From positions 43,531,883-43,595,882 of the forward strand of contig OZ024879.1 in the NCBI GenBank assembly GCA_964017185.1: a DNA stretch of 64,000 nt, written 5' to 3'. Origin of the DNA: Rugalucina vietnamica. Its lineage: Eukaryota > Mollusca > Bivalvia > Lucinida > Lucinidae. Shown here in pieces: positions 1-9,978 of this stretch (position 1 is its first letter; each line of letters opens with the position of its first letter). The translations under genes were made by a program, and so were the position numbers. Below the pieces are notes generated by a model, which was given only the letters and a program-made list of their open reading frames with translations, was not told the DNA's origin and did no database searches.

Positions 1-7
1 GCACGGG

Positions 8-3000
8 ATGAGAGCCCATTATCAGGTTGGCGGAGCTTTACAGCGGCGTCCATGGGGCCAGAATAATTTGGCACCGTGGCAACACGAGGACGGTACTTCT
101 GATGGAGCCCTGCGCGATGTCTATGAGGCCAACGCCCCAATCATTCTTGAGACTGGGCGACAAGGACCCATTCAGTCCATTTTCAACTTCCCTCTGACTA
201 ACCAGGTCAGCATTAACCAACTCATGGACTTCGCAGAGAACATTTTTCAACAACACCACCACGCCTTTCGTCTCAATCTTGTGTTTGGGGTCATTCTCCG
301 CAATAGAGAGACCGGACAGTACCGCTATTTTGTTCCCTACACCAACAACGGAGTTCTGGAACGTGCTCTGTATGTCTCTAGAAGAACTGACCTAGAGCGT
401 CTTCGAATCCAACTGCAACAGAAAGACATAACCACTGAGCTGCTGCGGAATCGTCCTGACACGAAATGGATACCAGTGCTAGTTACCAACGTTCGATTTC
501 CCATTTGGAGCACTTACTATCCTATCGGCCAGGGTCAGCTGCCTGACTTCCTTTTAAAAAAGGACAGTCTCTATCCCCTAGTCAGAAATCGACACACTGG
601 CAAACTGTACGATGACAATCTTTGCGCTTTCCGTTGCTTGGCTTTGCACCGGGGTCACGACATCAAGTCCATCGAACGCCCTGCACATGCTTTTTACAGA
701 CAATGGATGGCAGAAAAAGCAGTCGATGACTTTGATGGATTGTCCTACGACCAGTTCCCGGAGTTTGAAAAATGTTTTGGCGTCAATCTAGAAGTCTTCT
801 CTTTGGAGGAAAGTGGGTTTGCAAGATCCTTATACAAATCTAGGGGTCAACAGGAGACCACCATGTACGTGAACCTGTTTGATAACCACATGTCTTACAT
901 CAGAAATTTCTCTTCATTTGCTCAGAAATACCAATGCCAAACGTGCGACCGACATTTCAATCATGTCGGGCACCTTCATCGCCATCAACGCACCTGCACC
1001 AACAAAACGAAGTACGTTTATCCCGGAGGATTTCATCGCTTGAGGGAAAGCATTTTCGAGGAGTTGGACAAGTACGGAATTGATGTGCCCAGTGAAGAAC
1101 GGACATTTCCCTGGTTCATTTGTTACGACTTTGAAGCTATATTGCAAAAAGTCGATGACAGGCCCACGGGGAATTTGGCATGGACCCATCAGCACGTCCC
1201 TATCAGCGTATCATTGTGCTGCAATGTGGAGAGTCACCAAGACCCTGTCTGTCTTGTAGATCCTGACCCAAACCAACTGGTCAAGCGCATGGTTTCAACC
1301 ATGACCGACATCGCTAACGCAGTTTACGAATTGGCAGAGGCGAAATGGGGATGGGTATTAGAGGCTATCAAAGAGAAAATTAACAAGGATGAGAAGTATG
1401 ACCAAGAGGAGCATGACATTTATGATACGGAGGATGTAGATGATGAGGAGGTCGGGGGACAGGAAACCAAGAAACCTTCCCATCCACTTCAAGAAATCTA
1501 TGGCTGCATGGAGAGGTACATGAGCCAAGTTCCGGTCATTGGGTTTAATTCAGCCAAATATGATCTCAACTTGATAAAAAGGTGCTTAGCTAAACACCTG
1601 GAAATGCACGAAGCCTCGCAAGCATTTGTCATAAAAAAGGATAACGCCTATGCCTGCATTGCCACAGACAAACTCAAGTTCTTGGACATAACGCAGTACT
1701 TGGCAGCCGGCTCTTCTTATGCGGGCTTCTTGAAAGCCTACCAAGTCGCCGGTTCTAAAGGTCACTTTCCATACGAGTGGTTTGATAGTATTGAGAAACT
1801 AGACTTTCCGTCTCTTCCGGCTCATCAATGTTTTTACAGCTGTCTTAAAGGGACCAACATTTCTGAGGCAGAATACGAGTATTGTCAGATGGTGTGGCAA
1901 TCTCAGGGAATGACCACATTTAGAGACTTCCTCGTGTGGTATAATAATCTCGATGTTGGACCTTTTGTGGATCCAGCTTTTCTATTTCGAAAAAGGTATT
2001 GACGTCTTTAAGACGGCCATTTCCGTCCCGGGAATAGCAAGACAAATGTTGTTTAGAACGGCCAGAGAACAGCAGGCCAATTTTGCTCTGTTTGACAGCA
2101 ACAACGCCGACCTCTATCATACGATCAAGGCCAACATTGTCGGAGGTCCTAGCATCATTTTCACGAGACACCATTGCGCTGGAAAGACATGTATTCGTGG
2201 ACAGAAGCCCTGTCGAGCTATCTTGGGATTCGATGCAAATGCCCTCTATCTCCAAGCCATCGGCGAGCCCATGCCTGTAGGTCCATTCATTCGTCGACTA
2301 GCAGTTAATGATTTTCGACCCGAAGTCAGAGACAAGTACATGGCTGCTTACTATTGGATGGACTGGATAGCAAATCTACACGGTATTCAAATTGAACATA
2401 GATTGAACACAGGGCGCGAAGTTCGCATTGGGCCATATCCGGTTGATGGCTACGCCAAAGCCACACAACCTGGTAGCAAACCCACTGTCTTTCAATTCCA
2501 TGGGTGTTACTGGCACGGTCATCAATGCGAGATCACCAGAGGTATTCGAGACGACAAATGGTATGCATCCAGAGCGAGTAGATATCAGAGAACGCTTGAG
2601 ATTTCCAAGTTTATCAGCCGCGACCACCACCTCGTAGAATCGTGGGAATGCGAGTTCCGACAATACTGTCGTTCAACCCCGCTGATCAACGATTTCATCG
2701 ACAATACGAAATCTGCCTTCTTTCGTCGACACAAAGGTCAGATCGCCGAGGAAGAGATCTTGACAGGTGTGGCAGAAGGGAAGTTATTCGGAATGGTGGA
2801 GGTCGATATTGAAGTACCTGAAGAATGGCCAGGCTACAGGATTGCCACTCCAACGTTGACACCCTATGAGTATTTCCAAGAAATGTCCCCGATTTTCTGC
2901 AATACCGAAGTGACTTTCGACGATATAGGCCAGCACATGCAAGCCCACATCTGGGAAAACCACCTTTCGGATAAACCCAGGCGTCTGCTCGTAGGAGGGA

Positions 3001-4187
3001 TGAAAGCTAGACAGATCTTACTGGCCACACCCCTGCTTCAGTGGTACCTCAAACATGGTTTACTGGTGACTAAAGTTTATCAGGTCGTGGAATTCCAACA
3101 GCAAAGATGCTTTCGGGACTTTGTCAAAGAGGTCAGCGACGCCCGAAGACAAGGGGACATAGACCCAGATACAGCCATAATTGCAGATACCAATAAGGTT
3201 ATCGGCAATTCTGGCTACGGGTCGCTGATCATGGATAAATCCAAACATAGACAGATCAAGTATGTTCAAGGGGAAAATGAAACTTGCCTCAAGGTCAACG
3301 ACCCTCTATTCCAAAAGTTGGACTGCTTGGATGAAGAAGAACAGTTATATGAAGTGGAGATGGCCAAACGCAAAATCAAGCTTGATTTACCGATCCAACT
3401 GGGATATTTTATCCTCCAGTATGCGAAGCTCAGAATGCTAGAGTTTTATTTCGATTTCATGGACGTGTATGTCGACCGCTCTGACTTCGAATACTGCGAG
3501 ATGGATACAGATTCAGCTTACATGGCCATCTCAGGATCTTGCTTGGAAGACATCATCAAACCAGAAATGCGAGAAATTTTTGAAAAGGGTCTGAAGGGAT
3601 TTTGCACCGATATGGACATTGAAGCCGATACAGAACATCACTGGTTTCCCCGCACGTGCTGCACCAAACACGCCAAGTTTGATAAACGTACTCCGGGGCT
3701 ATTCAAACTTGAATACAAGGAAGACGAAATGATTGGGTTGTGCAGCAAGACTTACATCGTACGCAGTACCAAATGCGTTAGACCCTCGCCAAGCAGAAGG
3801 GCTGCCTATCACTTGCTTCGGCGTTCCATGAAGCTCAGACGAAAGCGCTGTCATTTTGAATACAGAAAACAAAACGACTACAAGTTCAGCTCAAAGGGTA
3901 TAAGCAAGAGATTTGTCAAAGCCCCAATGACTCAGTTTAGACGGGTATTGAAAACATCTCGACCACAGGGAAGCCTAAACAGGGGATTTCGTGTGAGGAA
4001 CAACGCCGTGTTCACTTACACCCAGGAACGTAGAGGCTTTTCTTACCTCTATTGTAAGAGAAAAGTGTTAGAAGACGGCATCCACACTGAGCCATTAGAC
4101 ATTACACTTTGCCCATTGTCTTCTCAAGAACGGGAAGTCAGTGACCAGGACTTGATCGACATGCTAGCTAGCAGTTTCGAAGACTAA
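8..4187 (+). pseudogene. Protein-primed family-B DNA polymerase (pPolB), frameshifted
   Basis: This would replicate the element by protein-primed synthesis. The first frame (8-2002, 664 residues, possibly longer upstream) has a C2H2 zinc finger at about residues 310-330, then the three exonuclease motifs: D374-F-E376, N514..Y-D519 and Y645-x3-D649. The second frame (open from 1953 to 4187) carries polymerase motif A (D94..L98-Y99 in its own numbering), a nuclease-like insertion with HGCYWHGH at 183-190, motif B (N419-S-G-Y-G423) and motif C (D518-T-D520-S). The frame changes between about 1965 and 1995, just after the third exonuclease motif. The spacing between the flanking conserved blocks is a few residues shorter than I expect for the family, so a small out-of-frame deletion is more likely than a single-base slip. 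All catalytic motifs are present on one side or the other, but no continuous product is encoded. Confidence 0.93.
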
Positions 4188-4191
4188 GTTG

Positions 4192-4203
4192 TATATATAA
4201 AGG
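4192..4203 (+). promoter_or_regulatory. TATA box upstream of the packaging ATPase
   Basis: The sequence TATATATAAAGG sits in the short gap after the polymerase stop (4187) and before the ATPase start (4221). It is a strong TATA match and suggests that the ATPase has its own RNA polymerase II promoter. Because the first ATG is only about 20 bases downstream, the leader would be extremely short, or translation starts at the second ATG (4236). Confidence 0.5.
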
Positions 4204-4220
4204 AGCTGATTAATCTTGTC

Positions 4221-4877
4221 ATGATCATTTTCAAAATGTATCCCTTTCCGGAATGTACATCCATCGCCGTTTCGGGAGCCACCATGAGTGGAAAATCATT
4301 TTGGACATTTCGCCTTTTGCGAGAGAAAGAAGACATGTTTTCGACGCCTCCTGAAAAAGTGTTGTATTGCTACGGAATCTTCCAACCATTGTTTGATACC
4401 ATGGAGAAGGAAATGCGTTTTGTGACCTTCCATCAAGGCTTACCCAGCCAGGACATGCTTAAAGACCTTGCTAGTTCAAGCACTTGTAACCTCGTCATTC
4501 TGGACGATTTGATGGATCACGTGACCTGGTCTAAAGAAATGGAAGGCCTGTTCGTAAAAGGCATACACCATCTACACTTGAGCGTGCTGTATATCAATCA
4601 AAATATGTACTGCAAAGGAAAGCACAGTCGCACCATCAACCTCAACACTCACATTTACGTGCTGATGAAGAACCCGAGGGACGTGTCTCAACTCCAGTGT
4701 TTGGCGAGACAAGCTTTCTTGGGTAAAAGTACATTTCTGATGGAAGCCTATAAAGACGCCACCTCCCAGCCTTATGGTTATTTGGTCTTGGATTTTTCTC
4801 CAAAAGCGGACGAGGCCTATTGCGTGCGTACCAGAGTATTTATCGGAGAAGATACCATTATTTACCAGTCAGCATGA
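4221..4877 (+). CDS. A32-like (FtsK/HerA) DNA-packaging ATPase
   Basis: This 218-residue protein would pump the element's DNA into a capsid. A P-loop near the N terminus reads GATMSGKS (about residues 20-27), and a Walker B strand ends in VILDDLMD (about residues 93-100), giving the spacing of the short A32-type ATPases of Polintons. The ORF is intact. The start at 4221 follows a TATA box closely; an in-frame ATG at 4236 is an alternative. The stop overlaps the ATG of the next gene (4874) by four bases, as expected of compact virus-like gene blocks. Confidence 0.92.
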   Translation: MIIFKMYPFPECTSIAVSGATMSGKSFWTFRLLREKEDMFSTPPEKVLYCYGIFQPLFDTMEKEMRFVTFHQGLPSQDMLKDLASSSTCNLVILDDLMDHVTWSKEMEGLFVKGIHHLHLSVLYINQNMYCKGKHSRTINLNTHIYVLMKNPRDVSQLQCLARQAFLGKSTFLMEAYKDATSQPYGYLVLDFSPKADEAYCVRTRVFIGEDTIIYQSA

Positions 4878-5435
4878 AGAAATCGGTGTTGTTGCCGTAC
4901 GACAGATATCAGCGTTTGTTGGTTGGAATGCAGCGGGACGAATCATCTACCTCAACTTCTGAACAAGACCACACTTCACAACACGGATTAGAGGATAACG
5001 CCCATGTAAACGAACATGATATAGACTATCAATCTCCAACTCCGACAGCTTCTGAGACATTGACTCTTTCCAAAATCCATGCAAAACAGAATGCGTAGTT
5101 TGCTGGTCTATATTCAACCGCACGTTACGTGGAACGATAAAGGAGAAGTGACAATCGAGGAAAAGCATATTCCATGTTCCAACATCGTGGACCTCATCAA
5201 AGTTCACGTCAAGGACTATAAAAATTTCTTTCCGGTTGGAAAAGAGGTATTTACTAAGCTTTTGTCGGCGCTCAATGTTCCCGTCAGCCTATTGGCTCCA
5301 TCAGCTAGACAACAGCTACAGACCGGCAGCGGGCACGACATACCACCACCTCCTGGCATACCTCTCAAACGAAGTCATACAGAAGACACTTTGGAAGAAC
5401 CACCCAAGAAAAGTAAAAAATGGCTTCGCCTATGA
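4874..5435 (+). pseudogene. Conserved small Polinton protein of unknown function, frameshifted
   Basis: The gene starts with an ATG overlapping the ATPase stop. The first frame (4874-5098) begins MKKSVLLPYDRYQRLL and then becomes polar and low in complexity. The second frame (from 5079) carries the conserved core, recognisable by WNDKGEV, a following NIVDLIK helix and a PVGKEVF..LL..LNVP block, and ends with a basic PPKKSKK tail before the integrase start. I know this order (N-terminal motif, variable linker, WNDKGE core) as one continuous protein in related elements. The switch of frame at about 5085-5095, near an AAAA run, therefore looks like a single-base indel. The function is not established; a virion or DNA-associated role is a guess. 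Confidence 0.7.
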
Positions 5436-6565
5436 AGTATGAGGATTACTTGGCCAACATTTACTACGACCCCAACCATCCAGGGGCCTACGGAGGTGTG
5501 GAAAAGTTATACAGAGCTGTGAGAAAAGAAGGCAAATTTGTCATCGGCAGGACGAAAATTCGTAACTGGCTGTTAAAACAAGAAGATTATGCAGTGCATC
5601 GAGAAACGAGATCCAAATTTAAACGGAGACGAGTAGTAGCTCCTTTTGTGGATTATCAGTGGGACGTCGATACGGCCAATATGACTTTCTACAAAAAGGA
5701 AAATGATGGTTACGCCTTCTTTGTCCTAGCGATTGATATCCTTTCCAAGTTCATCTGGACGGTACCTTTGAGAACCACAACGGGACAGGAGATGGTACTA
5801 GCTTTAAAGCGCATGTTCGCCGCAGGCCGCAAGCCAACGCATCTACGTAGTGATCAAGGCACGGAATTTGTCAATAAAAACGTCAAAGCTTTGCTTAAGA
5901 AAGAAGGGGTGACTTTCTTCGTGACTCACAACGTCGTGAAGGCGTCTTATGCCGAGAGAGCCATCAAAACCATCAAATCTAGACTCGTGCGCTACATGAC
6001 CCATAAACAAACACATCGCTGGATTGACATCCTTCCTAAGGTCACTGAAAGCTACAACCAGACATATCATCGTTCTATAAAGAGATCACCGCAAAGCGTG
6101 AAACCCGTCGACTCTACTGAACTATGGAAACGGCAGTACGACACTCTACCCATGCCGATAAGCAAAGAAAAGCATGCAACTCACGTTGGGAAGTTTAAAT
6201 ACAAAGTTGGCGATCTGGTGCGGGTGTCATTTCTAAGGCGCCCTTTTCAACGAGAGTACGACGAACGCTGGTCTCGGGAACTCTTTGTAGTGAATCAACG
6301 TTTCATGAGCGATAATATTCCGCAGTATTTCCTTAAAGATTACGCCGGAGAATTAGTCAGTGGCACTTTTTACTCCAATCAGTTGAAAAAAGCTCACGAA
6401 CAAACCAATTACTTAGTAGAGAAAGTGCTTCGACGTCGAACACGAAGAAGACAAAAGGAGTTGTTAGTGCGCTGGAGAGGGTGGCCGGCCAAGTACGACT
6501 CTTGGGTCAGTGCAGAAGATGTCAGCGCTTTAAATACGTCTGATTCCGAGACAGCAGCGTCATAA
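5420..6565 (+). CDS. Retrovirus-like (RVE) integrase with C-terminal chromodomain
   Basis: This 381-residue protein is intact and would insert element ends into host DNA. The RNase H-fold core has the acidic triad D84 (in WDVDTANM), D145 (in SDQGTEF) and E179 (in SYAERAIK). The N-terminal part has the YYDPNHPGAYGG..KLYRAV..EGK block typical of Polinton integrases. Residues about 331-373 form a chromodomain, with YLVEKVLRRR, LVRWRGWP and the aromatic-rich YDSWVSAEDV. This domain could bias integration toward marked chromatin. The start overlaps the end of the preceding gene, and the next ATG follows four bases after the stop. Confidence 0.95.
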   Translation: MASPMKYEDYLANIYYDPNHPGAYGGVEKLYRAVRKEGKFVIGRTKIRNWLLKQEDYAVHRETRSKFKRRRVVAPFVDYQWDVDTANMTFYKKENDGYAFFVLAIDILSKFIWTVPLRTTTGQEMVLALKRMFAAGRKPTHLRSDQGTEFVNKNVKALLKKEGVTFFVTHNVVKASYAERAIKTIKSRLVRYMTHKQTHRWIDILPKVTESYNQTYHRSIKRSPQSVKPVDSTELWKRQYDTLPMPISKEKHATHVGKFKYKVGDLVRVSFLRRPFQREYDERWSRELFVVNQRFMSDNIPQYFLKDYAGELVSGTFYSNQLKKAHEQTNYLVEKVLRRRTRRRQKELLVRWRGWPAKYDSWVSAEDVSALNTSDSETAAS

Positions 6566-6568
6566 ACA

Positions 6569-6889
6569 ATGGCGAGGATCATTCAGAAACATCTACCTTT
6601 ATTAAAACTTCTGTCAGAAACTTCGGACGCTCAGCGGTCTGCGATTTTGAAAACGTTGAGCCCAGCACAATTACGGGCCGTGTTAGAAGCTGTATATAAC
6701 GTGTTGAGGGGGACCTGTACCATCAGCGACAGGATTAAGAAGAAATTACACCAATACAGAAGAATCCTACGTCAGCTTGTGTCGAAAGATCTCACTCGTC
6801 AGCAACAACATCGAATACTAAACAAACACAGAACGCTTTTGCCACTCTTATTAAAACCCGTGATCGAGTTTTTATCAAAGTCTGAATAG
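6569..6889 (+). CDS. Small basic conserved Polinton protein
   Basis: This 106-residue intact ORF begins four bases after the integrase stop. It is strongly basic and helical, with an N-terminal pattern (HLPLLKLLSE, SPAQLRAVLEAVYNVLRG), a central ISDRIKKKLHQYRRILRQL segment and a hydrophobic C terminus (LLPLLLKPVIEFL). Proteins with this layout recur in metazoan Polintons just downstream of the integrase. Basic character plus a hydrophobic tail would suit a minor virion or core protein, but no function is shown. Confidence 0.72.
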   Translation: MARIIQKHLPLLKLLSETSDAQRSAILKTLSPAQLRAVLEAVYNVLRGTCTISDRIKKKLHQYRRILRQLVSKDLTRQQQHRILNKHRTLLPLLLKPVIEFLSKSE

Positions 6890-6964
6890 TGACTTTGTAT
6901 AACTGGATACAGACGTGGTAGACAGCCAAAAACATAACAAAAAAAGAAGAGAAATTCGTTCAGA

Positions 6965-7399
6965 ATGATGGAACATTATCTTTACGTCAAAAGTGATGAG
7001 ATCGATGTCTTCTTCGCGGACAACACCACCGCCAAATTTAGAGTGCAGCTTAAATTCCCTTTGTACCTAGGAGGTGTATGGAAAGTGGCTTTAGTCGAAT
7101 TCCACGCCACCGAAAAATCGCATTCGACAATCAGAGCCGATGAAGGATTATACATTTACACCAGTTTGTGTACAGAAAGCATTGTCCAGGGCGAAGAGCG
7201 TCCTTTGTTAAGACGTTTGGAAAAAAGCAGCAAAGACAGGTGGGACTACATATTGGATCCTCCCTTTTACCTCGGAGTGACCAAGAAGGAGATTAGGGAC
7301 TTCGAGATCAATATAAGGCGAGAAAAAGACGGAGACACGCCACATTTGATGAAACCAGTGCACTTGACACTTCATTTCAAACGTTATCCATTTTGGTGA
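6965..7399 (+). CDS. Putative minor virion (penton-like, single jelly-roll) protein
   Basis: This 144-residue ORF is rich in alternating beta-strand patterns. It opens with a strand and a DNTTAKFRVQL motif followed by GGVWKVALVEF, the pattern of the conserved small beta proteins that sit upstream of the capsid gene in Polintons. It ends with a strand, VHLTLHFKRYPFW. I infer a single jelly-roll minor capsid (penton-like) protein from position and strand pattern; a structure prediction would decide. The ORF starts with two adjacent ATG codons, and its stop (7397-7399) is nine bases before the next ATG. Confidence 0.6.
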   Translation: MMEHYLYVKSDEIDVFFADNTTAKFRVQLKFPLYLGGVWKVALVEFHATEKSHSTIRADEGLYIYTSLCTESIVQGEERPLLRRLEKSSKDRWDYILDPPFYLGVTKKEIRDFEINIRREKDGDTPHLMKPVHLTLHFKRYPFW

Positions 7400-7407
7400 G
7401 ACACATC

Positions 7408-7830
7408 ATGAAACTGTACGTGCCAAATCCACAGCTCTGGGTGGACTACTTTGACCGCGTTACTAAAGGCACTTCTAATCAAAGAGGTGGTGGAAGAAGA
7501 CCATGCATCATTATGGTTAATCCGTCTAGAAAGAAAGAAGAGGGTCGCCGCATCTCTATCAATGCCGTATTACCTACTGAACAAACGGTCGCTCAGGCGA
7601 AATCGGAACTCGAGAGAGAGGATATAAATCCAAAGGACGTGGAAAAAGTATTTCAGAACTTGACTGATCGTCGAACGGACAACACACTCAAAAGAAAGAG
7701 ACCGCTTTCATCTCAATCTTCTTCTAAGAGATCTAAAGAACAGAAACGTGAAGGTAGAAAGGGAAGTGCCCGAAAACAAAAGACTACAGCTAAAAGACGT
7801 CGGGACATACATGTATTTGTAATCGAGTAA
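7408..7830 (+). CDS. Basic, possibly DNA-condensing or virion protein
   Basis: About 140 residues from the ATG at 7408; the frame is open a little upstream, but without an ATG. The N-terminal half has a conserved-looking VPNPQLWVDYF stretch and a PTEQTVAQAKSELERE helix. The C-terminal third is very rich in Lys, Arg and Ser (KRKRPLSSQSSSKRSK and following), resembling a nuclear-localising, DNA-binding tail. It lies between the minor and major capsid genes, which fits a core or scaffold protein. No catalytic motif is visible. Confidence 0.65.
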   Translation: MKLYVPNPQLWVDYFDRVTKGTSNQRGGGRRPCIIMVNPSRKKEEGRRISINAVLPTEQTVAQAKSELEREDINPKDVEKVFQNLTDRRTDNTLKRKRPLSSQSSSKRSKEQKREGRKGSARKQKTTAKRRRDIHVFVIE

Positions 7831-7836
7831 AGAAAC

Positions 7837-9466
7837 ATGTCAATATTCAACGAGGAAGAATTCAGGGAAGGACTGGTGTCAGAACTGGAGTTATTCGATT
7901 TACCGGGAAGCCAGACTAGCGTCAACGAGATCTACTACGAAGAAATAAGACCTTTGTCCGCTGTATCGGGCGAGGGACCTTATGAATTACGGGTCAACGG
8001 TCAACATGCCTCTGATTACTTGGACCTAAGAAATAGCCAGCTTTACGTCAGACTGAAAGTCAAGAAAGCTGATGGTACCGATCTTACCACGGAGAAAGTG
8101 GGTCCAGCCAACCTGATGTTACAGAGTCTTTTTTCTGCAACGGAGGTCACCTTACAGAACAAGGCCAGCGTTACCAACACCTACAACCCTTACAGGGCTT
8201 ACATTCATACGCTACTAAATTATGGTCAGGACGCTCTTTCATCACAAATACAAACCCAGGGGTGGTTCATCGATGACAGCGATTCTCCAGGTGTGACGGA
8301 TCCCGCCGGGACTAATAACGGATTATACGAAAGAGCAAAATGGATTAATGGATCTCAAACTTTGGACATACAAGGACCCATCTTTCACGACTTGTTTTCA
8401 TTGGATCGTTACCTGCTGAACCAGGTGGACGTAAAACTCAAACTCTACCGGAGCCCAGCCAGTTTCGTATTGCTTGCCAAAGATGCGAGTACCAACTTCA
8501 AGATCATCATCGATGACATTTACGTGTTGGCCAGAAAAAATCAGAGTTAATCCGGCAGTTCTCTACGGTCATTCCAAAATCCTGGAAAAGAAAAATGCCT
8601 TGTACCCCTACACAAAAGTGGAATGTCGTTCACAGAGCGTGGCTGCGGGAAGTGCATCATTCCAGTGGGATAATCTCTTTCAAGGACAAAAACCAGAAAA
8701 GGTTATCATAGGCTTTGTCAAAAGCAAGGCGTTAAACGGAGACTACACCACAAACCCATTCAATTTCGAAAACTGCGGGATCAACCATATAGCGCTGTAT
8801 GCGGATGGTCTGCCAGTCGGAGGAAATCCTCTGAAGTTAGACTTTGCGCAGGCCGGTGGTACTGCGATTATGAGAGCCTATAGCAACTTGCTAATGAGTT
8901 CTGGGAAGAACGAAAGTCAGGACGAAGGCAATGCGCTGGACTTGAAACACTTTATAAGTGGAAGCACGCTCTTCGCCTTCCAGTTGGAACCTGACTTCTC
9001 CCACCATGGGGAGTTCCTGGCTTTGGTGAAGAACGGCAACGTGCGCTTAGAGGTGCAATTCAGCTCTGGACTTTCAGGTAAGAAAGAGTCGAAGAATGTC
9101 AATTATTTCGCAAACGTAACAAGAATGATTTAAGAGAAAATGCAACTGTAAGGCTTATATAAAAAGTGTCCCGCTGGGTGGCTTCGATCCACCGCCCTCT
9201 TGGCTTACAACCAAGCGCTCTACCAACTGAGCTACAGCGCGTTTCATGCATTACAGCATGATATCAAACAACAAATACGATACAAAAAGAGAGCATATGT
9301 TGTCTCAAGGGAGGTGAATCGTTCTAAAATGCACAAATCATCTCATTCATAACTTTTTAACATATCCTTCTATTGGTTTTCAGAACCCATGAGTTGCATG
9401 GTGTACAGCGAAGGGCCAGGATATTTCGAAATCAACCAATCCAGAGACATCATAGTACAGACATGA
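7837..9466 (+). CDS. Double-jelly-roll major capsid protein, one frameshift and one probable intron
   Basis: This is the structural shell protein. The first segment (from 7837) has the typical start ([15 protein letters not shown], then YYEEIRPLS) and strand blocks [27 protein letters not shown] and [15 protein letters not shown]. Its frame ends at 8550. The second jelly roll continues in the +1 frame, with [20 protein letters not shown] and [11 protein letters not shown]. The switch lies in an A6 run (8535-8540) and needs one base fewer. The downstream frame reaches a stop at 9133, but a strong donor (CAG/GTAAGA, intron start 9078) and an acceptor (TTTTCAG, intron end 9383) join it in phase to 9384-9466, which encodes [12 protein letters not shown], the kind of C terminus seen in this capsid family. 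With that splice and the one-base correction the length is a multiple of three (440 residues). The stop then overlaps the protease ATG. Confidence 0.9.
9078..9383 (+). other. Probable spliceosomal intron in the capsid gene
   Basis: The 306-bp stretch begins GTAAGAAAG after CAG and ends in a pyrimidine-rich TATTGGTTTTCAG. The phases on both sides match, and the joined downstream frame gives a family-like capsid C terminus that ends at the protease start. The intron holds an antisense tRNA-like gene and otherwise AT-rich sequence. The alternative is an insertion that truncates the capsid at 9133. Confidence 0.65.
9169..9241 (-). tRNA. tRNA-Tyr(GUA)-like gene, intronless
   Basis: Read on the minus strand, 73 bases fold as a full cloverleaf: acceptor 7 bp (one mismatch, G2-G71), D arm GCTC/GAGC, anticodon arm CTTGG/CCAAG with loop TTGTAAG (anticodon GTA), a five-base variable loop, and T arm GGTGG/CCACC with loop ATCGAAG. 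C1-G72 and A73 are the eukaryotic tyrosine identity features. The A box is good, the B box is near consensus (one change, A for T54), and a T5 terminator follows (9165-9161). Animal nuclear tRNA-Tyr genes normally carry an intron; this one does not. It lies inside the probable capsid intron, antisense to the capsid. Confidence 0.85.
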
Positions 9467-9978
9467 ACACCTCTCAGCTACAATGTATCATCTCCTGTGA
9501 CGATGTGCTAAGGGAACGTGTTCTAGGCGTGTTTGCAGCGGATCAGTTGCCGAGAACCATACCAACTTTCCCATGCGGGTTTATAGCGAATACGGATATT
9601 AGCAGCAGACCGGGTCAACACTGGATATCGTTTTTTATAAGGGACAATAATGTAGTGGAGTGCTTTGACAGTTATGGCCAAAATCCGGGGGTATACAATG
9701 GACTATTTAAAGCATGGATTCAAAGACACTCCAAAGCTGTCCTGAGTGAACAGCGCATTCAGAGCGACCATTCCAATGTATGCGGACTCTATGCTGTTTA
9801 TTTTCTTCACCAAAGACTCTTGGGAAAAACCATGGATCAAATCTTAGATACATTCAATATATCAGACATGGAGGCGAATGACAAATATATTCTGAACTTA
9901 TTTACTCGTGCATATCCTCATTGTGTACAGAATGAGTCTGCTTATAATCAGAAATGTTTTCCTATCTCATTTCGATAG
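9463..9978 (+). CDS. Adenain-like cysteine protease
   Basis: This 171-residue protein, in the adenovirus protease/Ulp1 clan, would process virion proteins. Visible catalytic positions are H53 (in GQHWISFF), D69 (in CFDSYG), Q100 (in RIQSDHS) and C107 (in NVCGLYA), in the order and spacing of adenain. I choose the ATG at 9463 because residues from there on fit the family and it overlaps the inferred capsid stop (ATGA); the frame is open upstream to 9373, but that part belongs to the capsid exon. An AATAAA follows at 10118. Confidence 0.92.
   Translation: MNTSQLQCIISCDDVLRERVLGVFAADQLPRTIPTFPCGFIANTDISSRPGQHWISFFIRDNNVVECFDSYGQNPGVYNGLFKAWIQRHSKAVLSEQRIQSDHSNVCGLYAVYFLHQRLLGKTMDQILDTFNISDMEANDKYILNLFTRAYPHCVQNESAYNQKCFPISFR

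Noticed and set aside
3780..3860. Possible pair of compensating frameshifts in the polymerase, because another frame also reads protein-like
   Set aside because: The in-frame version (RRAAYHLLRRSMKLRRKR) is equally plausible for this variable basic region, so no break is needed.
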